A DNA stretch of 27,921 nt from an uncultured Caldimonas sp. (GCF_946480305.1 NZ_CAMLJQ010000052.1:1-27921), one strand, 5' to 3'. Numbered from the stretch's first letter, positions 1-8,342 are shown. Numbers and translations are program-made. The notes: generated from the sequence alone by a model not told the origin.

Positions 1-2
1 GC

Positions 3-644
3 GGCACCAACGCCGTCAACGTGATCCTGGTCGACTTCCGCGGCTACGACACCTTCGGCGAGATCACCGTGCTCGGCATAGCCGCACTGGGCGTGCTCGC
101 ACTGCTGGAAGGCATGCGCACACGCCGCCCTGCCGCAGACCCGCAGGGCCGCGACTGGACCTTCGCCTCGCCGCCGCTGCTGCTACGGGTGGCCGGCCAC
201 CTGGTGATGCCGATGGCGATCGTCGTGACGCTCTACATCTTCCTGCGCGGTCACAACATGCCCGGTGGCGGCTTCATCGCGGGGCTGATCACCTCGGTGG
301 CGCTGGTGCTGCAGTACATGGCGATCGGGCAGTCGCGCGCCGAGAACCTGCTGCGCTCCCGGTCGGGGCTGCGATTCGTGCGCTGGATCGCGCTCGGGCT
401 GTTCATTGCCGCAGCCACCGGCATCGGCGCCTTCTTCTTCGGCCGGCCGTTCCTGACCAGCGCGCACGGCCACCCCGCGCTGCCGCTGCTGGGCGAGCTG
501 CCGCTGGCATCGGCAGCGCTGTTCGACCTCGGCGTGTACATCACCGTCGTCGGTGCCACGTTGCTGATGCTGTCGGTGCTGGGCTCGGTCAGCAAGGAGC
601 GCCACGTGCCGGCCCGTCCGACCACCCAGGAGAGCACCACATGA
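3..644 (+). CDS. mrpA: Mrp/Mnh Na+/H+ antiporter, fused subunit A/B, C-terminal part (5' truncated by window)
   Basis: The reading frame is open to the left edge, so this is the last 213 residues of a longer protein; the GTG at 21 is an internal codon. The opening residues (GTNAVNVILVDFRGYDTFGE) are the signature seen at the C-terminal end of MrpA subunits. They are followed by an MrpB-like domain with several membrane helices and the motif YIFLRGHNMPGGGFIAG. In many proteobacteria subunits A and B are one chain, which fits here because no separate mrpB follows. Mrp complexes exchange cytoplasmic Na+ (or K+) for external protons at the inner membrane, and MrpA is related to the NuoL proton-channel subunit of complex I. 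The stop overlaps the start of mrpC by 4 bp, implying translational coupling. Confidence 0.93.
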   Translation, partial: GTNAVNVILVDFRGYDTFGEITVLGIAALGVLALLEGMRTRRPAADPQGRDWTFASPPLLLRVAGHLVMPMAIVVTLYIFLRGHNMPGGGFIAGLITSVALVLQYMAIGQSRAENLLRSRSGLRFVRWIALGLFIAAATGIGAFFFGRPFLTSAHGHPALPLLGELPLASAALFDLGVYITVVGATLLMLSVLGSVSKERHVPARPTTQESTT

Positions 645-1021
645 TGCCCAGCCTCGAATTCCTCGTCGCCACCGGCATCGGCTTCGTCACCGCCTGTGGC
701 ATCTACCTGCTGCTGCGCGGTCGCACCTTCCCGGTGGTGTTGGGCCTCACGCTGATCGGCTATGCCGTCAACGTGTTCATCTTCTCGATGGGCCGGCTGT
801 GGCGCAATGCGGCGCCCATCCTCACCAGCGAGGCACCGGTGGCCGACCCGCTGCCGCAGGCGCTGGTGCTCACCGCCATCGTGATCGGCTTCGCCACCAC
901 CGGCTTCATCATCGAGCTGGCACTGCGCACCCGCCACGAAACCGGCACCGACCACGTCGACGGCGAAGAAGCGCAGCAGCACGCGCAAGCCGCCGGCCGC
1001 AACGAGGGGGCCACGCCATGA
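641..1021 (+). CDS. mrpC: Mrp/Mnh Na+/H+ antiporter subunit C
   Basis: This 126-aa membrane protein is of the usual MrpC length and is related to NuoK of respiratory complex I. Three hydrophobic helices are visible at about residues 5-25, 30-50 and 70-95. The typical segment VLGLTLIGYAVNVFIFSMGR lies between the first two, followed by DPLPQALVLTAIVIGFA. The ATG overlaps the mrpA stop (ATGA), and its own stop overlaps the mrpD start, as expected in a tightly coupled operon. The tail after residue 100 is hydrophilic. Function (structural subunit of the antiporter) follows from the family and the gene order A-C-D-E-F-G. Confidence 0.93.
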   Translation: MMPSLEFLVATGIGFVTACGIYLLLRGRTFPVVLGLTLIGYAVNVFIFSMGRLWRNAAPILTSEAPVADPLPQALVLTAIVIGFATTGFIIELALRTRHETGTDHVDGEEAQQHAQAAGRNEGATP

Positions 1022-2661
1022 CGCCGCTGCTGCCTTCCTGGCTGGCCGCGCACCTGCCGGTGCTGCCCGTCCTGCTGCCCGCGCTCACCGCGCTCGTGAT
1101 GCTGGTGCTGTGCGACCCGAGCGGCGAGATCGGCCACGGCGACCGCCGCCTGGTGTGGCGCCGGCGCCTGTCCATCGGCTCGGCCACGGTGGGGCTGTTC
1201 CTCGCGGTGCAGCTGATGATCGGCGCGCACGAAGGCGGGCTCGCGGTCTACCGCATGGGCGACTGGCCAGCGCCGTTCGGCATCGTGCTCGTGGTCGACC
1301 GCCTGTCCGCCCTGATGCTGGTGATGGCCTACCTGATCGCCCTGCCGGTCCTCTGGTACGCGGCCGGCGGCTGGGATGCACAGGGTCGGCACTTCCATGC
1401 CATCTTCCAGTTCCAGCTGATGGGCCTGTCGGGGGCCTTCGTCACCGGCGACCTGTTCAACCTGTTCGTGTTCTTCGAGGTGCTGCTGATCGCCTCCTAC
1501 GTGCTGCTCGTGCATGGCCAGGGCGAGGCGCGCTTCAAGGCAGGCGTGCACTACGTGGTGCTGAACCTCTGCGCCTCGGCGCTGTTCCTCATCGGCGTGT
1601 CGCTGCTCTATGCGACGACGGGCACGCTAAACATGGCCGACCTTGCCATCCGCGTTGCCAAGGTGGGCGCCGAGCAGGCACCGGTGCTGCAGGCAGCGGG
1701 GCTGATCCTGCTCGTGGTGTTCGGTCTCAAGGCTGCCGTCGTGCCGCTTTACATGTGGCTGCCTCGCACGTACGCGGCGGCCAGCGCCCCGGTCGCGGCC
1801 CTGTTCGCGATCATGACCAAGGTGGGCATCTACAGCATCGTGCGCGTGCACGTGGTGATCTTCGGCGAGCAGGCCGGCGCTTCCGCATTGATGGCCGAGC
1901 CCTGGCTGCTGCCCATCGCGCTGACCACCGGCGCGCTCGGCGTGCTGGGAGCCCTCGCGGCCAACTCGATGGCCCGCATGGTGGCCTACCTCACGGTCGC
2001 ATCGGTCGGCACCATCCTGGCCGGCGTGGGCCTGTTCACGCCGGGCGCGCTGTCGGCGTCGCTGTACTACATGGTGCACAGCACGCTGGTGATCGCCGGG
2101 CTGTTCCTGCTGGTCGAACTGGTGGCATCGCAACGCGGCGACGCGCAAGACAACCTGCGCCCCGCGCAGCCGGTGGCCCAGCCGGTGGTGCTGGGGCTGA
2201 TGATGCTGCTGGGCGCGGCTTCCGTCACCGGCCTGCCGCCGCTGCCGGGCTTCCTCGGCAAGCTGATGATCCTCGACAGTGCTGCCGGCCTGCCCGCCCA
2301 ACCGTGGGTGTGGAGCGTCGTGCTCGGCGTCGGCTTCCTCAGCCTGGTGGGGCTGGCACGCGCCGGGACCATTCTGTTCTGGAACGTGCTGCCCGACGCG
2401 CCGAAAGACGGCATGGCCTGTGCATCGGGCGCCAGCCCGCGGCTGATCGGCGCCACATTGGGACTGCTGCTCACCGGCGTCGCCATGGCCGTGTTCGCCT
2501 CGCCGTTGAAGCGCTACACCGATGCCGCGGCGATGCAACTGAGCGACCCGGCCGCCTATGCCGAAGCGGTGCTCGGCGACCAGGGCGGCGCCCGTGCCGA
2601 GACGATCCGCCCGTACACCGGCGAAGGTGCGCGACCACCCGCCGCCCACAAGGAGGAGTGA
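1018..2661 (+). CDS. mrpD: Mrp/Mnh Na+/H+ antiporter subunit D
   Basis: A 547-aa polytopic membrane protein of the NuoM/NuoN/MrpD proton-translocating family. Family landmarks include FQFQLMGLSGAFVTGDLFNL followed by FVFFEVLLIASYVLL, in which the glutamate is the conserved intramembrane acid, and the lysine-containing segment GLKAAVVPLYMWLPRTYAAA. The frame is open further upstream, but I place the start at the ATG at 1018 because it overlaps the mrpC stop by 4 bp, matches family N-termini, and the upstream extension reads as low-complexity Arg-rich shadow of mrpC. An AGGAGG sequence near its 3' end serves mrpE. Together with MrpA it probably forms the proton pathway. Confidence 0.94.
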   Translation: MTPLLPSWLAAHLPVLPVLLPALTALVMLVLCDPSGEIGHGDRRLVWRRRLSIGSATVGLFLAVQLMIGAHEGGLAVYRMGDWPAPFGIVLVVDRLSALMLVMAYLIALPVLWYAAGGWDAQGRHFHAIFQFQLMGLSGAFVTGDLFNLFVFFEVLLIASYVLLVHGQGEARFKAGVHYVVLNLCASALFLIGVSLLYATTGTLNMADLAIRVAKVGAEQAPVLQAAGLILLVVFGLKAAVVPLYMWLPRTYAAASAPVAALFAIMTKVGIYSIVRVHVVIFGEQAGASALMAEPWLLPIALTTGALGVLGALAANSMARMVAYLTVASVGTILAGVGLFTPGALSASLYYMVHSTLVIAGLFLLVELVASQRGDAQDNLRPAQPVAQPVVLGLMMLLGAASVTGLPPLPGFLGKLMILDSAAGLPAQPWVWSVVLGVGFLSLVGLARAGTILFWNVLPDAPKDGMACASGASPRLIGATLGLLLTGVAMAVFASPLKRYTDAAAMQLSDPAAYAEAVLGDQGGARAETIRPYTGEGARPPAAHKEE

Positions 2662-2664
2662 GCG

Positions 2665-3201
2665 ATGAACCTCAACCCGCCGACCACGCTGCGCGAGCGT
2701 TGGCTGCCGCATCCGGTGCTGTCGCTGCTGCTCGCGTCGGGCTGGCTGCTGCTGATGCACACCGTCGAGCCGGTGCAGGTCGTGTTTGCCGTGTTGATCG
2801 GCCTGGCCGTGCCCGTGCTGCTGCGGCACTTCCTGCCGCCCGGCACCCGGCCGCGGCTGCTGCCTGCACTGCGCCTGGCCGGCATCGTGCTGTGGGACAT
2901 CGTCGTCGCCAACATCGCGGTGGCCAGGCTCGTGCTCGGCCCCATGTCGCGGCCCCGTCCAGCCTGGGTGCACGTGCCGCTCGACGCCACCCACCCCACC
3001 GCCGTCGCGTTGCTGGCCACCATCATCACCACCACGCCGGGCACCGTCTCGTGCGTCGTCGACGAGGAACGTGACGAGATCCTCGTGCATGCGCTGGACT
3101 GCGACGACCCGCACGCCATGGCGCGCGACATCAAGCAACGCTACGAAACGCCGCTGCGCATGATCTTCGAGCACGGCGTGCAGACGAGGAGAACCGCATG
3201 A
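2665..3201 (+). CDS. mrpE: Mrp/Mnh Na+/H+ antiporter subunit E
   Basis: A 178-aa protein with two or three N-terminal membrane segments (about residues 15-60 and 68-92) and a C-terminal soluble domain. The conserved MrpE stretch LLATIITTTPGTVSCVVDEE is present, followed by LVHALD. Start: ATG preceded by AAGGAGG about 9 nt upstream, 3 bp after the mrpD stop. MrpE is an assembly/structural subunit of the antiporter. Its end overlaps the mrpF start by 4 bp. Confidence 0.92.
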   Translation: MNLNPPTTLRERWLPHPVLSLLLASGWLLLMHTVEPVQVVFAVLIGLAVPVLLRHFLPPGTRPRLLPALRLAGIVLWDIVVANIAVARLVLGPMSRPRPAWVHVPLDATHPTAVALLATIITTTPGTVSCVVDEERDEILVHALDCDDPHAMARDIKQRYETPLRMIFEHGVQTRRTA

Positions 3202-3476
3202 CCGGCGTGCTCGACACCGCCCTCGACATCGGCTTGCTGGCCGTCACGGCCGCCATGGCGCTGTGCGGCTGGCGGCTGCTGCGCGGCCCCGACGCCACCG
3301 ACCGCGTGCTTGCCATCGACACGCTCTACATCAATGCCGTCGGGCTGGTCGTGCTGCTCGGTATCCGGCTCGGCTCCACGCTGCTGTTCGAAGCCGCACT
3401 GCTGGTGGCGATGCTCGGCTTCGTGTCGACGGTCGCGCTGGCGCGCTACCTGACGCGCGGCGACGTCATCGAGTGA
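3198..3476 (+). CDS. mrpF: Mrp/Mnh Na+/H+ antiporter subunit F
   Basis: A 92-aa protein with three hydrophobic helices, the usual size of MrpF. The motif RLLRGPDATDRVLAIDTLY is the family hallmark, and FVSTVALARYLTRGDVIE is a typical MrpF ending. ATG overlaps the mrpE stop (ATGA). Subunit of the same antiporter; located in the inner membrane. Confidence 0.93.
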   Translation: MTGVLDTALDIGLLAVTAAMALCGWRLLRGPDATDRVLAIDTLYINAVGLVVLLGIRLGSTLLFEAALLVAMLGFVSTVALARYLTRGDVIE

Positions 3477-3491
3477 AAGAGGAAGGCTCCC

Positions 3492-3833
3492 ATGAACCCC
3501 TGGATCGAATGGCTGGTGGCGGCACTGATCGTGACGGCCTCTTTCTTCACGCTGGTCGGGTCCATCGGCCTGGTGCGTCTGCCGGATTTCTTCATGCGGC
3601 TGCACGCACCCACCAAGGCCTCCACGCTCGGGCTGGGCGGCCTGTTGATCGCCTCGATGCTGTTCTCGGCCGCACAGGGCCGTGCCGGCTTTGCCGAGCT
3701 GCTGATCACGCTGTTCGTGTTCGTCACCGCGCCGGTGTCGGCCAACCTGATGGCCCAGGCCGCACTGCACCTGCAACTGCGTTCCAAGGCCCCGGTGCCT
3801 GAAGACGCGGTGCCCGAGCGCCGCGAAGCCTGA
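3492..3833 (+). CDS. mrpG: Mrp/Mnh Na+/H+ antiporter subunit G
   Basis: A 113-aa three-helix membrane protein, last gene of the Mrp operon. Family features: GSIGLVRLPDFFMRLHAPTK near residues 23-42 and FVFVTAPVSANLMAQAALH in the third helix. An AGAGGAAGG Shine-Dalgarno stretch precedes the ATG by a few bases. Only 9 bp separate its stop from the convergent minus-strand gene at 3843, and I see no clear terminator hairpin in that gap. Confidence 0.92.
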   Translation: MNPWIEWLVAALIVTASFFTLVGSIGLVRLPDFFMRLHAPTKASTLGLGGLLIASMLFSAAQGRAGFAELLITLFVFVTAPVSANLMAQAALHLQLRSKAPVPEDAVPERREA

Positions 3834-3842
3834 CGAAGGCGG

Positions 3843-4403
3843 TCAGCCGGTCGCGTCTTCGTCGTAGTAGCGCTTGAGACCACAGTGAATCAGCGCCATT
3901 TCGGCAGCATGTGAGTCGGGCGCCACATCGCGCCCCGGTGCGCCCGCCACGTGGGCAAATTCGTGCACCAGCGTCGCGGCCGCCTTCATCGAGTCGGCGC
4001 ACTGCGAGATGTGGATGCCGATGTGCGCGTAGCTCTTGCCCCAGCCCTCGGTGTAGCCCACGGGCAGGATCGCATCCTTGGCGGTGTCGGCATTCGGCAC
4101 GATCTGGAAGATGAAGATCTTCTTCTCGTCCAGGATCTGCCGCAACGTCATCTTCAGGTGCGGCTTGATCGCCAGCTTCTCGAAATAGTCGTTGCAACTC
4201 TTCATGTTGGCGCACTTCTCGTCGATGTGCTTCATCGCCGCGCTCAACACATCCTTGACGTTCGCCACGCGCTTGGGCGCGCGCGCCTTGCCCTTGGCCG
4301 GCGGCGGCGTGTGCGGCTGGTCGAAGCGACCGAGGTTGAAGCCGTGTGAGGTGCGGATCATGCCGCGGTCGCAGTTGTCGATGCCGTTGATCTGGAATTC
4401 CAT
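3843..4403 (-). CDS. Small HExxH putative zinc metallopeptidase-like protein
   Basis: I do not recognise a named family. The 186-aa protein has no signal peptide or membrane segment. Near its C-terminus is a zinc-peptidase motif LVHEFAHVAGAPGRD (H147, E148, H151), then PDSHAAEMAL, where E168 lies 17 residues after the second histidine and could be the third ligand as in gluzincins. D163 and H165 are alternatives, as in M35/aspzincin-like enzymes. Four cysteines lie before the motif (C11, C64, C70, C135) and one after (C174). It is transcribed divergently from the EF-hand/HrpF-like gene at 4656, with about 250 bp between them. Cytoplasmic toxin, effector or ordinary peptidase are all possible; the pairing suggests but does not show that the two act together. 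Confidence 0.7.
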   Translation of the reverse strand: MEFQINGIDNCDRGMIRTSHGFNLGRFDQPHTPPPAKGKARAPKRVANVKDVLSAAMKHIDEKCANMKSCNDYFEKLAIKPHLKMTLRQILDEKKIFIFQIVPNADTAKDAILPVGYTEGWGKSYAHIGIHISQCADSMKAAATLVHEFAHVAGAPGRDVAPDSHAAEMALIHCGLKRYYDEDATG

Positions 4404-4523
4404 GCTTGTTCTCGGCGGGATGGCGTTGCCGGCAGTGTAGGAAGCGCCGAGCGCAAGCAGCGTCCCATCTCGGAGGGACAGGGGCGCTTCAAATTGGGGG
4501 GTGGTCGGTCCCGCAGCATTTGC

Positions 4524-4548
4524 TTCGCAGCAGCGAGAACGCCTTCGG
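4524..4548 (+). promoter_or_regulatory. Candidate PIP / hrpII box upstream of the HrpF-like gene
   Basis: TTCGC (4524-4528), 15 nt, TTCGG (4544-4548). This fits the plant-inducible-promoter box TTCGB-N15-TTCGB bound by HrpX in Xanthomonas, equivalently TTCG-N16-TTCG (hrpII box) bound by HrpB in Ralstonia. A -10-like AAGAAT lies at 4580-4585, 31 nt downstream, within the 30-32 nt spacing known for such promoters. It is 108 bp ahead of the start at 4656. A match to the eight fixed bases by chance somewhere in 28 kb is not rare, so position and target type carry the weight. Confidence 0.5.
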
Positions 4549-4655
4549 GCGAGGAGCCAGCGTTGCGTTCACTGCGTCAAAGAATCGGGCAACGAGCGAG
4601 GCCGGCAACAACTCCAGTGTGGGCCGGCCCGCTCCCGCTGTTCATGGAGGTTCCA

Positions 4656-6326
4656 ATGCAGCTGGCACAGTCGACGATGGCACCGATCGGCGCCCTTCCC
4701 TTTCAAGCGCACGGGCTGGGTTCGCCGCAGCACGCGGCGCATTTGCAGTCGCAGGCGGTGCAGATGGCGCTCTCGGCGGTCGTGATGCTGATGGCAGACG
4801 TCGTCAAGCAGATGTGCGCACAAGGTGGCAACGGCCTGAGCGGCCCCGGCATGCAGGGCGCCGGTGCTCTGCTGCCGCAGTTCGGCCACCCGTTGCCGGG
4901 CATCGGCCCGTCTGCCGGTGTGGGTGGACCGGACCCGCTGTGCGGTTGCGGTACCCCGCCGCGCCTGAGCACCAGGCAATCGGAAACGGTATCGGTGCTG
5001 GGGCGCTATGAGGGCGAGTTCGGCAAGTCGGGCATCACCGAAGAGAAGATGCGCGAAAAGCTCAAGAGCAAGGACACGCCTCCGGATCTGAAGAACGCCC
5101 TGCAGGAGGTGCTCGACAGCAAGGGAGACCCCAACGGCCTGTATGCCCGGCTCGACAGCGCCAAGAACGGCAAGAGCGACGGCAAGATCAGCTCCAAGGA
5201 CATCAACAAGCTGCAGGAACTGCCCGAGGTACAGGCATTCAGCCGCCAGCGCGCGCAAAGCTACAAGAACAACTACGTGCCCTCGGACGCCGGCAGCGAC
5301 ACCTCCAAGGGCGGCCGTCCGATCACCGAGAACGACGCCATGCGGGAGTTGTACAAATACTCCGACCACCTGCCCGGCAAGCACATCGGGCCGGACACCT
5401 TCCGCGACATCGTCAACGGCAAGGCCGACATGAAGAAGTGCCCGCCGCAAGTCGTGGCCGCGGCGCAGTACTACCTGGACAACCCCGACAAGTGGAAGAA
5501 GTTCGGCGGCGAGGACGGCCTTGCGACCCGCGCTGAACTCGGCAACAGGGTGGCGACCCACTACCAGCTGACAGCCAAGGAAGACAAGGCCGTCAGGACG
5601 CTGGACGAGAACCGCGACATCTTCTTCGCCGACGGGAACCTGAAGCGGAGCAAGCTGGAAGAACTGACCAAGCACAAGGACCCGAAGATCGCCGAGGCGG
5701 CCACCACGCTGCTGACCAGCCAGACGCTGTTCGGCGTGCTGGACAACGGCAAGCACGGCCACAAGGGCAACCTGTGGAACGCCGCCGACGACGGCCAGAT
5801 CGGCAAGGGCGACCTCGACAAGTTCAAGCGGGTGCGCAATCCGAATATCGCCCCGGAACTGAAGGGCAGCACCGACAACCCGTACGCCGACCCGAAGGCC
5901 GTGCAGGAAATGGCGTGCGGGCAGATGAACCAGCCGGACATCAAGTCCAAGAAGGGCGGCGGCCTGCGCGACTTCGTCAGCGGCCTGCTCGGCGGCTTGT
6001 CGAAAGTCTTCGAAGTCCTGACCAGCGTGGTCTCGAACACGATCGGTCGGATTCCCGGCATCGGCAAGCTGCTGTCGGCGCCTGCCGAGATCGTGGGCGG
6101 CGCCATCTCCGGCGGGCTGAACGTGGCGAAAACGGCGACCGATGGCGGCAACGTGAGCAAGGCCGCGAAGAACTTCGGCTTCGACATGATGGAAACGACG
6201 ATCTCGGCCACCGCCGGCATCGTCGACCCGACGGGGATCGCGTCCGGCATGTTCGCCAACGGCATGCGCTCGTTGGCGGACCCCAACGCGAAGTTCGACC
6301 CGACAGCCGCGCTCAATCCGTTGTGA
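4656..6326 (+). CDS. EF-hand-like repeat protein resembling type III translocon/effector HrpF/NolX family
   Basis: A 556-aa protein with no N-terminal signal peptide. Residues 1-100 are Gly/Pro/Gln/Ala-rich with a Cys pair (CGC, about 96-98). Residues 115-400 hold several degenerate 12-residue EF-hand-like loops: NGKSDGKISSKD (171-182), FGGEDGLATRAE (283-294), one around FADGNLKRSK (324-333) and NAADDGQIGKGD (375-386). Residues 436-545 contain Gly-rich hydrophobic stretches (VSGLLGGLSKVFEVLTSVVS, EIVGGAISGGLNVA) that could insert into membranes. This layout resembles HrpF/NopX/NolX-type translocon proteins as I remember them, a resemblance not a proven match. Start: an upstream in-frame ATG at 4644 exists, but GGAGG lies 5 nt before the ATG at 4656. 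A PIP-like box upstream supports Hrp-type control. No secretion genes lie in the window. Confidence 0.6.
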   Translation: MQLAQSTMAPIGALPFQAHGLGSPQHAAHLQSQAVQMALSAVVMLMADVVKQMCAQGGNGLSGPGMQGAGALLPQFGHPLPGIGPSAGVGGPDPLCGCGTPPRLSTRQSETVSVLGRYEGEFGKSGITEEKMREKLKSKDTPPDLKNALQEVLDSKGDPNGLYARLDSAKNGKSDGKISSKDINKLQELPEVQAFSRQRAQSYKNNYVPSDAGSDTSKGGRPITENDAMRELYKYSDHLPGKHIGPDTFRDIVNGKADMKKCPPQVVAAAQYYLDNPDKWKKFGGEDGLATRAELGNRVATHYQLTAKEDKAVRTLDENRDIFFADGNLKRSKLEELTKHKDPKIAEAATTLLTSQTLFGVLDNGKHGHKGNLWNAADDGQIGKGDLDKFKRVRNPNIAPELKGSTDNPYADPKAVQEMACGQMNQPDIKSKKGGGLRDFVSGLLGGLSKVFEVLTSVVSNTIGRIPGIGKLLSAPAEIVGGAISGGLNVAKTATDGGNVSKAAKNFGFDMMETTISATAGIVDPTGIASGMFANGMRSLADPNAKFDPTAALNPL

Positions 6327-6569
6327 CGGCCTGCGCGCGAGCACGACTCCTCAGGTGCACCCGCACGAACTGAAGGTGTGGCAAGGTCGAGAGCCGCGCG
6401 AGCCCATTCGTCGAATGGCAGGCGAAGGAATTTGGAGTGTGCGTTTTCCACGTACTCGCAATAGAACGCACTCCCGCGCATCCATGTCGAGCAGCGAGCG
6501 GCGGTGCACCACGGCGAGCAAGTGAACTACATCCGCTTTGAAGGAACGGGCCGCGACCGTTCTCGCAAC
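6327..6569. other. Gap between convergent genes with a weak hairpin
   Basis: About 240 bp without a convincing gene. A hairpin GAACGG/CCGTTC with a 7-nt loop (6545-6563) lies just beyond the 3' end of the minus-strand lipoprotein gene and could help terminate it or the convergent HrpF-like gene. There is no T run. A short open stretch on the minus strand (about 6360-6481) was examined but has no recognisable homology and no ribosome binding site. Confidence 0.4.
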
Positions 6570-8342
6570 CTACCAAGTCGGGCCGACGGTCCCGGTACCG
6601 GTCGGGTAGGCCCCCATGTCTTCACCGTTTCTGCCGGCGCTCCTGGCAGGTGAAGTAGCGCGGAGCGTGAAGCCCGCCAAATCGTCAAATTGCGGGTCGC
6701 CCGAACGCGAGTTCACGTCATCCCCGACGACCTGGCGCCACTGATCCAGGCTATAGGTCAGGGCAGAGCGGGCGAACACGCTCGCGCCCGTATTGATGAA
6801 GTTGTGGTCGGAGTAGGAGATGTGGGCGCTCCAATCCGTCGTGCCGTCTTCGATCCGGTAAAACCCCTGCGGACGCGTCGCCGGCGGTGTTTCTGGTTGG
6901 GGCGGCGGCTCCGATTGCGGCGCCAACACCACGAGGTTGTTCCAGTACTGATTGCCTACCGAATTCAACTGCCACTGGTTCATGAAGAAGTCGACCTTGT
7001 AGGCGGTGTTGTTGTACACCTTCCAGTAGCGGCTGTTGTGGTTGAGGTTGAATGCAATCTGGGAATTGATGATGACGTTTTCGTAGAACGTCTCGTTATC
7101 GGAATACGAGGCGCCATTCGTACCGCCTTTGCCGAGAAACCCGACTACCGCGTTACGCGCAATATTGCGCCGCCATACGTTGTCATGAATTTGCCCCGCC
7201 TTTTGCCCGTAGGCGCTATAGACCACACCGTTACCTGCGTCTGCATCGTTGTTTTCTATCAAATTGTGCGCCGACGCGAACGCCATGATCACCGCCGTAT
7301 TATTTGAATTGTTCCCGGAGTCGCGCATTTGATGCACGCGATTGTTGCGCAGGGTGTTGTAGTTGCTCGAATGAATCATGATGCCGTAGTTGAGGCTGGC
7401 ATCGGTTCCCTCCTTGCTGCCATAGAGAACTTCACAATTCTGAATGGTGACGTACTGCGGCAGATTGGGTATGCCTGCTTGCGGATCGACGCCGCCATGC
7501 TGGATCTTCATTTGGCCCTTTGCCTGGAAGCCATCCACGACGATGTGTGACGACGTAAAGATCGCCATGGCCGGATACTCCTCGCTACTGGCGGGCGGCT
7601 CATCGACGAGATGACGCGCGACCAGTACGGCTGCGCGCGGTGTCTCGGATCGAATCGTGATCGGAGCCAATGCCGTTCCCGAGTTGCGTGGCGAGAAAGC
7701 AGAGTACCAGGTGGCCTGCGGGTCCGTGTACTCGCCAGGTTTCACAAGAACGGTGTCGCCCGCCCGAGCAACTTCCAGGGCGGCTTGCAAAGTCGGGAAG
7801 GACCTGTCTTCTGCCGTGCCGACATCGGCGCCCGAGTAGGTGGAGTCGTCATCGACATACCAAGTGCGACCGGCGCTCACGCTCGTCAAGTAATCGATGA
7901 TGATCGACGCGGTGCGGCTGCCGGCGGCCGTGTGCGCGGTCACCGTGATGGTGTTGGCGCCTTCGCTCAGTGTGACGTTCGAAGCCGCCCATTGCGTCGT
8001 ACCGACGGCGTTGCCGCTCCCGCCGCGATCATTCGACCATGTGACGAGCGTTACGTCGGACGAGGCGTTGCCGGAAATCGCAATGAGCGCGTTGCTGGAA
8101 GTCGCGATTCCTGACGGCGACGGCTGAAGAATCGTGATCGCGGGAAGTGCAGGGTTGGAGGGTGGCGGACTGTTATCCGGCGGTGGAGCTTGCCCCCCGC
8201 CGGCATTCGCTGAGACGCCCCCCGTAGCGCTGCCGCTGCTGCCGCCACCGCAGCCGCACAGCGCAATGCTCGCCAGCGCAATCGAGGCAAACCAACGAAA
8301 ACCATGTGGCAGCCGACGATACGCGCGATATCCGAATGACAT
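6570..8342 (-). CDS. Lipoprotein with Ig-like domain and right-handed parallel beta-helix
   Basis: A 590-aa exported protein. The signal sequence (RWFASIALASIALCGC) ends in a lipobox LCGC giving a lipid-modified Cys31, followed by a Gly/Ser/Pro-rich tether to about residue 65. An Ig-like bacterial domain follows (about 65-150; segment SEGANTITVTAHTAAGSRTA), then the start of a pectate-lyase-like beta-helix (WYVDDDSTYSG, PTLQAALEVARAGDTVLVKPGEY). Asn-rich rungs run to about 430 (YNTLRNNRVH, NLIENNDADAGN). Such proteins often bind or cleave polysaccharides, but I cannot assign a substrate or catalytic residues. Start: the frame is open upstream, but the ATG at 8342 has GAGGGG upstream and begins the signal peptide. 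The gene looks visibly poorer in G+C than its neighbours (many AT-rich codons), suggesting acquisition by transfer. Confidence 0.85.
   Translation of the reverse strand: MSFGYRAYRRLPHGFRWFASIALASIALCGCGGGSSGSATGGVSANAGGGQAPPPDNSPPPSNPALPAITILQPSPSGIATSSNALIAISGNASSDVTLVTWSNDRGGSGNAVGTTQWAASNVTLSEGANTITVTAHTAAGSRTASIIIDYLTSVSAGRTWYVDDDSTYSGADVGTAEDRSFPTLQAALEVARAGDTVLVKPGEYTDPQATWYSAFSPRNSGTALAPITIRSETPRAAVLVARHLVDEPPASSEEYPAMAIFTSSHIVVDGFQAKGQMKIQHGGVDPQAGIPNLPQYVTIQNCEVLYGSKEGTDASLNYGIMIHSSNYNTLRNNRVHQMRDSGNNSNNTAVIMAFASAHNLIENNDADAGNGVVYSAYGQKAGQIHDNVWRRNIARNAVVGFLGKGGTNGASYSDNETFYENVIINSQIAFNLNHNSRYWKVYNNTAYKVDFFMNQWQLNSVGNQYWNNLVVLAPQSEPPPQPETPPATRPQGFYRIEDGTTDWSAHISYSDHNFINTGASVFARSALTYSLDQWRQVVGDDVNSRSGDPQFDDLAGFTLRATSPARSAGRNGEDMGAYPTGTGTVGPTW

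Noticed and set aside
1110..3074. 654-codon plus-strand frame across mrpD
   Set aside because: Arg/Ala/Gly-rich out-of-frame shadow with no domain.
1627..3174. Long minus-strand open frame (515 codons) opposite mrpD/mrpE
   Set aside because: His/Gln/Arg-rich composition typical of antisense shadows in GC-rich DNA; the plus strand has clear Mrp proteins.
4569..6344. 591-codon minus-strand frame opposite the HrpF-like gene
   Set aside because: Val/Arg/His-rich shadow; the plus frame has a ribosome binding site, EF-hand loops and a promoter box.
5561..6481. 306-codon minus-strand frame running past the HrpF-like gene into the gap
   Set aside because: Ser/Pro-rich shadow over the gene; the short part in the gap has no ribosome binding site and no recognisable similarity, so no transposase remnant is claimed.
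6690..7307. 205-codon plus-strand frame opposite the beta-helix lipoprotein
   Set aside because: Val/Arg-rich shadow; the minus-strand gene has a lipobox and beta-helix repeats.
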